A stretch of 6,984 bases of DNA from Lachnospiraceae bacterium (lineage in GTDB: Bacteria > Bacillota > Clostridia > Lachnospirales > Lachnospiraceae), in contig DNJM01000105.1 of NCBI GenBank assembly GCA_003489085.1, positions 1 through 6,984 of the forward strand, read 5' to 3'. This document shows positions 1 through 5,856 of the stretch, piece by piece. How positions within the stretch are numbered: position 1 is the stretch's first letter; each line of letters opens with the position of its first letter. The notes beneath the pieces were generated by a model that had not been told where the DNA came from, searched no databases, and saw only the letters and a list, made by a program, of their open reading frames with translations. The position numbers and the translations under genes were made by a program.

Positions 1-24
1 AAAAAGCGAAGTTGAGGTTAAGCA

Positions 25-897
25 ATGATTGGATTAAAGCGAGGAACTGTTAAACTATACGAGCACGAAAAAGAATGGGAAATTGAAGCTCAGAATACAC
101 TTTCTCGTTTGAAGAAGATATTAGGTACTGTCATGAAAGATATTCAGCACGTGGGAAGCACCTCTATACTTTCCATAAAGGCAAAACCCATAATTGACAT
201 TGCAATCGCAGTTGATAATTTTGATGATATTCTTGCTTTTGAAAAAGAGTTAAAAGATGAAGGCTTTTATTACAGACCAGATGTTGATCTTGGAGAACAG
301 TTGTTATTTGCATCGGGTAGTTTTTATGAAGGTACGGGAGATTTACAAACCCATTTTATCCACGTTGTCCACACAAATAGTATGGATTGGATAAACTACA
401 TAAACTTCAGGAATTATCTTAACAGTACCCCCTCGGTTGCGAAAGAGTATGAGGATCTAAAGGTATCTCTTGCCCTACAAGCTCCTATTGATGACGGCAG
501 AGAAAAATATCTCAGAGGCAAACACGATTTTATCATTTATACTTTGAGAAAAGCACTTGTGAAATCCTATCTTGGGAAAACAGTTGATATTAGAATAGAC
601 CGACCTATTGGAAGTACACATCCCAAATACCCCGGCCTGTCCTATCCTGTCAATTATGGATACATACCAAATGTCTTAGGTGGCGATGGCGAAGAACTCG
701 ATGTTTACTTGCTTGGTGTAAACGAGCCGGTAACTGAGTACAAAGGCAAAATAATCGGTATAGCTCACCGCGAAGATGATGTAGAGGACAAGCTCGTTGC
801 AGCATCTGTCGATTTGACTTTCACCAAAGAACATATTGAACAAGCCATTCGTTTCCAGGAGAAGTATTATAAAACCACAGTGGAGGTACTTAAATGA
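25..897 (+). CDS. GrpB/UPF0157 domain fused to inorganic pyrophosphatase-like domain
   Basis: This 290-residue protein has two domains. Residues about 8-176 match the GrpB (UPF0157) family, a nucleotidyltransferase-like fold of unknown substrate: HVGSTS at 42-47, KPIIDI at 54-59, QTHFIHVV at 108-115 and a closing GREKYLRGKHDFI at 158-170. The usual second acidic residue of a nucleotidyltransferase DxD pair is not evident (D58-I-A60). Residues about 180-290 resemble small family I pyrophosphatases: YPVNYGYIP at 207-215, DGEELD at 221-226 and REDDVEDKLVA at 249-259, which keep most of the acidic metal-ligand positions, although E. coli Asp67 appears as Glu. Inference: the second domain could hydrolyse PPi released by the first. 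The ATG at 25 follows a GAGG at 14-17 with 7-base spacing. A reading frame entering at base 2 ends in TGA overlapping this ATG, so an upstream operon gene is possible. The last four bases (ATGA) overlap the next gene. Cytoplasmic; no signal peptide or membrane segment. Domain calls are fairly sure; cellular role unknown. Confidence 0.85.
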   Translation: MIGLKRGTVKLYEHEKEWEIEAQNTLSRLKKILGTVMKDIQHVGSTSILSIKAKPIIDIAIAVDNFDDILAFEKELKDEGFYYRPDVDLGEQLLFASGSFYEGTGDLQTHFIHVVHTNSMDWINYINFRNYLNSTPSVAKEYEDLKVSLALQAPIDDGREKYLRGKHDFIIYTLRKALVKSYLGKTVDIRIDRPIGSTHPKYPGLSYPVNYGYIPNVLGGDGEELDVYLLGVNEPVTEYKGKIIGIAHREDDVEDKLVAASVDLTFTKEHIEQAIRFQEKYYKTTVEVLK

Positions 898-1247
898 AAA
901 TACACATAATCGGATGCAGTGGTTCAGGTAAAACATATTTAGCCAGGGCGTTAAGTGAAAAGTATAATATACCGCACTTCGATCTGGATGATATTCATTG
1001 GGATAACCATGCAGATGTTTATGGCGTTAAAATACCTGTTGAAAAGCGTACAGAACTACTAAATAATATTCTTAAAAACGATAGCTGGATAATTGAAGGT
1101 GTGTACTATGCTTGGGTTGGTAAGTGTTTTGAGGATGCGGATAGAATCTATGTGCTTGATATACCTAAACGAATTTATACTTACCGAATTATTAAACGCA
1201 CCATAAAAAGAAAACTCGGACTTGAAAAAGGCGATATTTGGTCATAA
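894..1247 (+). CDS. P-loop adenylate kinase-like (FlaR/topology-modulation type) protein, probably C-terminally truncated
   Basis: The protein starts with a beta strand and a Walker A loop, GCSGSGKT at residues 7-14. It then has the family's FDLDDIHWD stretch at 29-37 and IIEGVYYAW at 66-74, which resemble P-loop kinases annotated as DNA topology modulation (FlaR-like) or adenylate kinase-like proteins. Their true substrate is mostly unknown. Relatives as I remember them run to about 165-180 residues; this one stops at 117 just after the basic stretch KRTIKRKLGLEKG, where relatives continue with a further helical region. The final codons and the TAA lie inside a hairpin (1224-1269), and I see no continuation in the other frames, so a deletion or recombination probably removed the 3' end. 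The start is the ATG at 894 with GGAGG at 882-886 (7-base spacing). It overlaps the upstream gene by ATGA, so translation is coupled. A naturally short protein is possible, but lid and C-terminal helices would be missing; activity is doubtful. Confidence 0.75.
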   Translation: MKIHIIGCSGSGKTYLARALSEKYNIPHFDLDDIHWDNHADVYGVKIPVEKRTELLNNILKNDSWIIEGVYYAWVGKCFEDADRIYVLDIPKRIYTYRIIKRTIKRKLGLEKGDIWS

Positions 1248-1269
1248 AAACCAAATATCGCCAATTTTC
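1224..1269. terminator. Strong bidirectional hairpin terminator spanning the end of the P-loop gene
   Basis: A perfect 13-bp stem pairs 1230-1242 (GGCGATATTTGGT) with 1250-1262 (ACCAAATATCGCC) around a 7-base loop. Outside it, after a small bulge, GAAAA (1224-1228) pairs with TTTTC (1265-1269). Read on the minus strand the stem is followed by five T (1225-1229), so it can end transcripts coming from purA. Read on plus it is followed by AATTTTC and can end the GrpB/P-loop operon. The left arm is coding sequence and the stop codon TAA is in the loop. Confidence 0.75.
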
Positions 1270-1270
1270 T

Positions 1271-1300
1271 TGCCGCATCCTTACGGCAGCTCCCTTTTTT
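1271..1300 (+). terminator. Remnant (half) terminator next to purA
   Basis: TGCCG (1271-1275) pairs with CGGCA (1284-1288) around an 8-base loop, followed by GCTCCC and a run of six T (1295-1300). The GCTCCC tail has no partner on the left, where a full bidirectional terminator would have A-rich sequence plus GGGAGC; instead bases 1263-1270 read aattttct. Inference: this is the surviving arm of the original purA terminator. The remaining 5-bp stem might still be weakly active on plus, but on minus the T-run side is gone. Confidence 0.45.
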
Positions 1301-1307
1301 CATCCGC

Positions 1308-2588
1308 TTATTTATTTCTGTAAATAATATCCTCTCTGCCCGGTCCGTTGGAAACCATGGTAATCGGATAGCCGATCTTTTCTTCTACAAATTCAATGTA
1401 CTTACGGCAGTTCTCCGGCAGATCCTCATAATTCTTAATACCACGGATATCGCAGTTCCATCCCGGCAGCTTCTCAATTACCGGCTTCGCCTTCTCCAGC
1501 AGGTGAGTCGTCGGAAATTCTGTCGTAATCTCACCGTCAATATCATATGCCACGCAAACCGGGATCTCCTTCAGATATCCCAGTACATCCAGAACAGTGA
1601 ATGCCACACCTGTCGTTCCCTGCAGTCTGCAGCCGTACTTGGAAGCTACACAGTCGAACCAGCCCATTCTTCTCGGACGTCCTGTGGTGGCACCGAATTC
1701 ACCGCCGTCACCGCCGCGTCTTCTCAGCTCATCCGCTTCATCGCCAAAGATTTCACTGACAAAAGCGCCTGCTCCAACCGCACTGGAATATGCCTTGCAG
1801 ACCGTAATGACTTCCTTGATCTCATACGGCGGAATACCTGCGCCGATTGCACCGAATGCTGCCAATGTGGAAGAGGAAGTAACCATTGGGTAAATACCGT
1901 GATCCGGATCCTTCAGTGTTCCCAGCTGTCCCTCCAGCAGAACTTCCTTGCCTTCTTTGAGTGCATTATGCAGATAGAGTGATACATTGCAGACATATGG
2001 CTTCACCATATCTCTGTACTCATGGAGTTCCTCAAGCAGTCCTTCCGGTGTAAGAAGCGGCTTATGATACAGGTGTTCCAGAAGAACGTTCTTCTGTTCA
2101 CAGATCCGTACAACCTTCTCCTTCAGCAGCTCTTCATCGAATAATTCACTTACCTGGAAACCGATTTTTGCATATTTATCAGAATAAAACGGAGCAATAC
2201 CGGACTTTGTGGAGCCAAAGGACTTCCCTCCCAGACGTTCTTCTTCATACTGATCGAACAGAATGTGATAAGACATTACCATCTGTGCCCGGTCAGAGAT
2301 AAGAATCTTCGGCATTGGAACACCCTGGTCTACAATGGACTGGATCTCATTCATAAGTACCGGAATGTTCAAAGCCACACCATTCCCGATAATACTTGTT
2401 GTATGTCCATAAAAAACTCCTGACGGAAGTGTGTGAAGTGCAAACTTTCCGTAATCATTAACGATTGTATGCCCTGCATTGGCACCTCCCTGGAAACGAA
2501 CAACCACGTCTGCCTGCTTTGCAAGCATATCGGTAATTTTTCCTTTACCTTCGTCTCCCCAGTTCGCTCCTACTACTGCTTTAACCAT
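1308..2588 (-). CDS. purA: Adenylosuccinate synthase (IMP--aspartate ligase)
   Basis: This enzyme joins IMP and L-aspartate using GTP to make adenylosuccinate, the first committed step from IMP to AMP; cytoplasmic. The 426-residue length matches the family (about 425-430). Visible motifs: GDEGKGK at 11-17 with catalytic Asp12, GGANAGHT at 34-41 with catalytic His40, FGSTKSGIAP at 124-133, DHGIYPMVTSSST at 229-241, and the aspartate-binding loop GATTGRPRR at 299-307. Two conserved motifs differ from the E. coli type: EGQLG (219-223) replaces EGAQG, and TVLD (331-334) replaces the guanine-recognition TKLD. I believe this reflects a Clostridia subfamily rather than decay. The start is the ATG at 2588: AGGAGG (2597-2602) lies 8 bases upstream and MVKAVVGANWGDEGKGK fits the family N-terminus. 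An in-frame ATG at 2657 would add 23 unrelated residues. It has its own promoter; the transcript probably ends at the hairpin at 1224-1269. Confidence 0.97.
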   Translation of the reverse strand: MVKAVVGANWGDEGKGKITDMLAKQADVVVRFQGGANAGHTIVNDYGKFALHTLPSGVFYGHTTSIIGNGVALNIPVLMNEIQSIVDQGVPMPKILISDRAQMVMSYHILFDQYEEERLGGKSFGSTKSGIAPFYSDKYAKIGFQVSELFDEELLKEKVVRICEQKNVLLEHLYHKPLLTPEGLLEELHEYRDMVKPYVCNVSLYLHNALKEGKEVLLEGQLGTLKDPDHGIYPMVTSSSTLAAFGAIGAGIPPYEIKEVITVCKAYSSAVGAGAFVSEIFGDEADELRRRGGDGGEFGATTGRPRRMGWFDCVASKYGCRLQGTTGVAFTVLDVLGYLKEIPVCVAYDIDGEITTEFPTTHLLEKAKPVIEKLPGWNCDIRGIKNYEDLPENCRKYIEFVEEKIGYPITMVSNGPGREDIIYRNK

Positions 2589-2596
2589 ACAACATA

Positions 2597-2602
2597 CCTC
2601 CT
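2597..2602 (-). promoter_or_regulatory. purA ribosome binding site
   Basis: Minus-strand AGGAGG, a full anti-16S match, sits 8 bases before the ATG at 2588. It settles the start in favour of 2588 over the in-frame ATG at 2657. Confidence 0.9.
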
Positions 2603-2671
2603 GTTTGTATACATACATGTTTGATACTGATACCTCTGCGAATCTGCCGCAGGGCATAGTTTTACGGGAAA

Positions 2672-2700
2672 ATTATACTCTTATCTCCCGTTATTGACAA
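2672..2700 (-). promoter_or_regulatory. Sigma-A type promoter of purA
   Basis: On the minus strand TTGTCA (2695-2700) and a perfect TATAAT (2672-2677) are separated by exactly 17 bases. The predicted start near 2665 gives a leader of about 77 bases before the purA ATG. The leader holds a small CTGCG/CGCAG hairpin, but I see no purine riboswitch or PurR-box-like sequence in it. Confidence 0.8.
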
Positions 2701-2758
2701 GGGGAATTTCTACAAAATATACTTTTTACCAATTCTTTTGCCGATTTTCCCCAATTCT

Positions 2759-4354
2759 TTACATCAAAGGCGCTACCATCCGGAGAACCTCTCCGGTAAT
2801 CCGATGCAGAAACGGCCGTGTCTTTACATCCGTGATAGAAACCTTCTGACACTTCTTCAAGGTTTCCTGGAAATCCTTTTCAACAGCATCTACAACCGTA
2901 TTCTGATAGATAAAGACACCGCATTCAAAATGCAGATACAGGCTTCGGAAATCCAGATTGATCGTACCGACTGTCGCCGTATCATCATCCGATACGAAAA
3001 CCTTCGCATGTACAAAGCCCGGCGTATACTCGTAAATCTGAACGCCTGCCTCCAAAAGCTCTCCATAATAGGTCTTTGCCAGAGCAAATGCATACTTCTT
3101 ATCCGGAATATGCGGCATGATAATAATCACCTCAATACCACTTTTTGCCGTTCTTGTCAGGGTCGTCAGCATCTCATTGTCCAGAATCAGATATGGCGTC
3201 ATAATATGGACATATTTTTTGGCATGGTTCAGGATGTGGAAATACACTTCTTCTCCTACATTTTCATGATCAAACGGACTATCCCCATACGGCAGTACGA
3301 ACCCCAACTCCCGTTTCAGTGTAGTTGACTTCTGTGTCAGATAGGTCTCGTAATTTTCCGGCCGGGATTCATTTACATTCCACATCTGCAGGAACAGCAT
3401 TGTCAGACTCTGCACCGCATCACCTTCGAGCATTACAGCCGTATCCTTCCAGTGTCCAAACCGTACCTTCTGATTGATATACTCATCTCCGATATTGATA
3501 CCCCCTGTAAAACCTACCTGCCCGTCGATGACACAGATCTTCCTGTGATCCCGGTTATTCTGGCTGGTGGAAAGTACCGGGCGTACCGGATTGAACATCT
3601 TTGCATGAATTCCTTTTTTCATCAACTGTCTGGGATAATTATACGGAAGCATTGCAATGCTGCACATACCATCGTACATGAACCGGACTTCCACACCTTC
3701 CGCAGCCTTCCGCTCCAGAATCTCCAGAATTGTATCCCACATATAGCCCTTTTCTACGATGAAATATTCCATAAAGATAAAATGCTCTGCCTGCTCCAGT
3801 TTTTCCACCAAAGCCTCGAACTTATCTTCACCCAAAGGGAAATAGGTCACTTTTGTATTTCGATAGATCGGAAATCCTATCTGATGTGACATATAATACG
3901 CCAGATTTGCATTTGCCGGCTTATTGGCACTCAGGGCATGGACAACCCGGCGGTCCTCCTGCATATACGGCTCCGTTTCAATTTTAAGAGTGCTCAAACG
4001 CCTTCCTATATAGCCGGTTCCTAACTGCAGCTTTACATATACATAGAATACTGTTCCAAATACCGGAAAGATCATTACGCATAGGATCCAGGTCATTTTG
4101 AATGCCGGATTCCCCTTTTCATTGATAATGACGATCAACACCACAACACGCAAAGCCGTAATAAATACGTTGATCGTATTACGATATGTACTCAGATACG
4201 TCACACTGGCTACCATAAACAAAAGCTGCAGCATAATCAGCAGAAAAATAATGGCCGTACGGCTGAAAATCACCCTCGACACGCCTTTTTTCGCTTTTTG
4301 TGCCGTTTCCTGCGCCTTTTCCTGTGTTTTCATTTTTACTTGCTCTACCTTCAT
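2759..4354 (-). CDS. cls: Cardiolipin synthase (phospholipase D superfamily, membrane-bound)
   Basis: This enzyme condenses two phosphatidylglycerol molecules into cardiolipin plus glycerol at the inner face of the cell membrane. The protein is 531 residues. Residues 1-29 are a Lys/Glu/Gln-rich, probably helical leader, followed by hydrophobic segments at about 33-54, 62-78 and 87-107; the long extension before the first of them makes it larger than typical 480-510-residue Cls. Both HKD motifs are intact: HRKICVID at 270-277 followed by GFTGGINIGDEY, and HAKVFVSD at 449-456 followed by TVGTINLDFRS. Spacing and order match bacterial ClsA-type enzymes, so I expect it to be active. The ATG at 4354 has AGGAG at 4360-4364 (5-base spacing). 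The upstream regulator ends 8 bases earlier, so the two are very likely one transcript. No clear terminator follows; 2701-2758 is A/T-rich with two CCAATTCTTT copies. The product is confident; which cls paralogue it is cannot be told here. Confidence 0.95.
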   Translation of the reverse strand: MKVEQVKMKTQEKAQETAQKAKKGVSRVIFSRTAIIFLLIMLQLLFMVASVTYLSTYRNTINVFITALRVVVLIVIINEKGNPAFKMTWILCVMIFPVFGTVFYVYVKLQLGTGYIGRRLSTLKIETEPYMQEDRRVVHALSANKPANANLAYYMSHQIGFPIYRNTKVTYFPLGEDKFEALVEKLEQAEHFIFMEYFIVEKGYMWDTILEILERKAAEGVEVRFMYDGMCSIAMLPYNYPRQLMKKGIHAKMFNPVRPVLSTSQNNRDHRKICVIDGQVGFTGGINIGDEYINQKVRFGHWKDTAVMLEGDAVQSLTMLFLQMWNVNESRPENYETYLTQKSTTLKRELGFVLPYGDSPFDHENVGEEVYFHILNHAKKYVHIMTPYLILDNEMLTTLTRTAKSGIEVIIIMPHIPDKKYAFALAKTYYGELLEAGVQIYEYTPGFVHAKVFVSDDDTATVGTINLDFRSLYLHFECGVFIYQNTVVDAVEKDFQETLKKCQKVSITDVKTRPFLHRITGEVLRMVAPLM

Positions 4355-4359
4355 GCTTT

Positions 4360-4364
4360 CTCCT
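4360..4364 (-). promoter_or_regulatory. cls ribosome binding site overlapping the regulator's stop codon
   Basis: On the minus strand the upstream gene's TAG (4365-4363) runs directly into AGGAG (4364-4360), 5 bases before the cls ATG. Ribosomes finishing the regulator are placed on the cls start, the usual layout of translational coupling. Confidence 0.8.
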
Positions 4365-5784
4365 ATCCTTCCTTCCTCAGCCGCCGCACCAGACGGCCTG
4401 CTGCCTCCCGGATACTGTCCTCACTTAAATTCGCATATCCCAGTAAAACTGTAGCCGGGCCTCCTGCCGCTTTTTCCTGCTCTGCAAAATACTGGGACAG
4501 ACCGTATATCTTAATGTCCTCCAGCGCTGCCAGCCGGATCAGTTCTTCCTCTGTTCTGCCATCCCGAAAAGTGAGCAGCAGGTGTACACCTGCATTTTCT
4601 CCGGATATCTCACACGATCCGCTTTTAAGCAGCGGCCGTATTGTCTCCAGCAGCACGTCATGTCTGCTCTTATACAGTGCGCGCATCTTGTTCAGATGCC
4701 TTTCATAATATCCCTGCGCCAGAAAATTTTTTACAATCATCTGCTCTGTACGCGGCACCGTCGAATTCATAAAACGGCTCTTCCTATAATATTCCTTCAG
4801 AAGCGGCATCGGCAGTACCAGATAGCTCATACGAATCGCCGGCGCAATAGAGCGGGAAAATGTTCCGATATAGATCACCTTTCCATTGATATCGTATCCC
4901 TGAAGCGCCGGGATCGGTTTCCCCTTATATCGGAATTCACTGTCATAATCATCCTCAATAATATACCGGTCCGGCTCCTTCTCTGCCCATTTCAGAAGCT
5001 CCAATCGTCTTTTTAACGGCATAACAGTTCCCAGTGGGTATTGGTGTGACGGCATCACATATGCCATATTGACGTTCTTCTGCTCCAGTTTTTTTACTTC
5101 TATGCCATTTTGATCCATATCTACGGTATCGATCTGATAGGAAAGATTTTCAAACACCCTGTATGCCTGCCGGTATGTTGGATTCTCAAATGCAATCCGG
5201 TGATCCTGTCCGATAATCGTAGACAGCAGCATAATCAGATACTCGTTTCCGGCGCCGATTATCAGCTGCTCCGGAGTACAGTTCACACCGCGGGCCTGAT
5301 GCAGATAATTGCAGATTTCCCGCCGCAGTTCATATTCTCCCTGTGAATCTCCCTGCCGGAACAATTCCAGCCGGTCATCCATTAATACTTCTCTGGAAAG
5401 CTTTCTCCATATAGAATAAGGGAAGCTTTTCAGGTCGATTCCATTCGGTGTAAAGTCATAGCGATACTGCGTACGGTTCTCCTGCTGCTGCGGTTTTTCC
5501 TGCACCTGCCGGCTCTGACGGATCTGATACAGTCCCTCAATAGATGCCACGAAAAATCCTCTGCATGGCTCCGCCTCAATATAGCCCTCTGACAGCAGCT
5601 GCTCATATGCCAGCTCTACTGTACTTCGGCTGACCTCCAGGTAATGGGACAGCGCCCGGGTAGAGGGAAGCTTTTCCCGTGCCGGAATCGCACCGCTTCG
5701 GATCTCGGACTTTATGTATTCATAAATCTGTTCATATAAGGGAATCCTGGAACCCGGATCCAGATCCATCGTCAGTTCCTGCAT
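4363..5784 (-). CDS. MocR/GabR/PdxR-type regulator: GntR winged helix plus aminotransferase-like domain, PLP lysine replaced
   Basis: This 473-residue protein has the MocR layout. Residues about 14-80 form a GntR-type winged helix-turn-helix (PLYEQIYEYIKSEI; LPSTRALSHYLEVSRSTV; GYIEAEPCRGFFV). A variable Gln-rich linker (about 87-106) leads to a fold-type I aminotransferase-like domain (about 110-470). MocR landmarks are present: NPTYRQAY 201-208, PSHQYPLGTVMP 245-256, and IEDDYDSEFRY 276-286 with the acidic residue that contacts the PLP pyridine nitrogen. However, the motif usually written GTFSK reads GTFSR at 307-311, so the lysine that forms the PLP Schiff base (Lys312 in B. subtilis GabR) is Arg, codon CGC at 4854-4852. 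The protein probably binds DNA; PLP binding, if any, would be non-covalent. The ATG at 5784 has AAGGAGG (5790-5796), 5 bases upstream, and matches the family N-terminus; an upstream in-frame start would run through the terminator hairpin. It is followed by cls after 8 bases. Target genes and ligand are unknown; no pdx or gab genes are adjacent. Confidence 0.9.
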   Translation of the reverse strand: MQELTMDLDPGSRIPLYEQIYEYIKSEIRSGAIPAREKLPSTRALSHYLEVSRSTVELAYEQLLSEGYIEAEPCRGFFVASIEGLYQIRQSRQVQEKPQQQENRTQYRYDFTPNGIDLKSFPYSIWRKLSREVLMDDRLELFRQGDSQGEYELRREICNYLHQARGVNCTPEQLIIGAGNEYLIMLLSTIIGQDHRIAFENPTYRQAYRVFENLSYQIDTVDMDQNGIEVKKLEQKNVNMAYVMPSHQYPLGTVMPLKRRLELLKWAEKEPDRYIIEDDYDSEFRYKGKPIPALQGYDINGKVIYIGTFSRSIAPAIRMSYLVLPMPLLKEYYRKSRFMNSTVPRTEQMIVKNFLAQGYYERHLNKMRALYKSRHDVLLETIRPLLKSGSCEISGENAGVHLLLTFRDGRTEEELIRLAALEDIKIYGLSQYFAEQEKAAGGPATVLLGYANLSEDSIREAAGRLVRRLRKEG

Positions 5785-5789
5785 GGAAG

Positions 5790-5796
5790 CCTCCTT
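5790..5796 (-). promoter_or_regulatory. Ribosome binding site of the MocR-type regulator
   Basis: Minus-strand AAGGAGG lies 5 bases before the ATG at 5784. It supports this start and rules out longer in-frame starts toward 5856, which would have to translate through the terminator hairpin. Confidence 0.85.
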
Positions 5797-5799
5797 CTT

Positions 5800-5841
5800 A
5801 ATAAAGTGAGGAACTGCCGAAATAAAACGGCAATTCCCCAC
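5800..5841 (-). terminator. Rho-independent terminator after glnS
   Basis: On the minus strand GTGGGGAATTGCCG (5841-5828) pairs with CGGCAGTTCCTCAC (5819-5806): 14 pairs including two G-U, with an 8-base A/T loop and a TTTATT tail (5805-5800). It lies 15 bases after the glnS stop. The tail is a modest U-run, so some read-through into the regulator gene is plausible, and only about 9 bases separate the hairpin from that gene's ribosome binding site. Confidence 0.75.
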
Positions 5842-5856
5842 GGATTCACATTGCAC

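Noticed and set aside
676..936. Minus-strand frame opposite the pyrophosphatase-like domain
   Set aside because: It is antisense to a conserved domain and its hydrophobic composition is a by-product of the opposite coding strand.
1503..1982. Long open frames on plus opposite purA (also 1597-1893, 2433-2697)
   Set aside because: They lie antisense to a securely identified gene, have Cys/Ser-rich compositions typical of shadow frames, and lack good ribosome binding sites.
2589..2657. In-frame extension of purA to an ATG at 2657, giving an N-terminus MPCGRFAEVS
   Set aside because: It would add 23 residues unrelated to PurA, and the start at 2588 has a perfect AGGAGG at the right spacing. The region is the purA leader.
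2603..2665. Possible riboswitch in the purA leader
   Set aside because: The leader is only about 77 bases, with one 5-bp hairpin (CTGCG/CGCAG), and shows neither the purine-riboswitch core nor a terminator/antiterminator pair.
2729..2760. Direct repeat CCAATTCTTT at 2729-2738 and 2751-2760 (22-base period) after cls
   Set aside because: Only two short copies in A/T-rich DNA, no palindrome and no link to a known operator; not enough to call a binding site.
2738..3328. Open frames on plus opposite cls (also 3452-3889 and 4098-4454), considered because of the plus-strand promoter-like site at 2694
   Set aside because: The protein sequences resemble no family, and the frames are antisense to conserved HKD-motif coding sequence, which explains why they stay open.
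4582..5346. Open frames on plus opposite the regulator (4582-5016 and 5110-5346) and opposite glnS (5979-6820)
   Set aside because: Antisense shadows with no recognisable motifs or start signals.
5785..5856. In-frame extension of the MocR-type regulator to 5856
   Set aside because: It would translate through the glnS terminator hairpin and has no ribosome binding site; the start at 5784 has AAGGAGG and fits the family.
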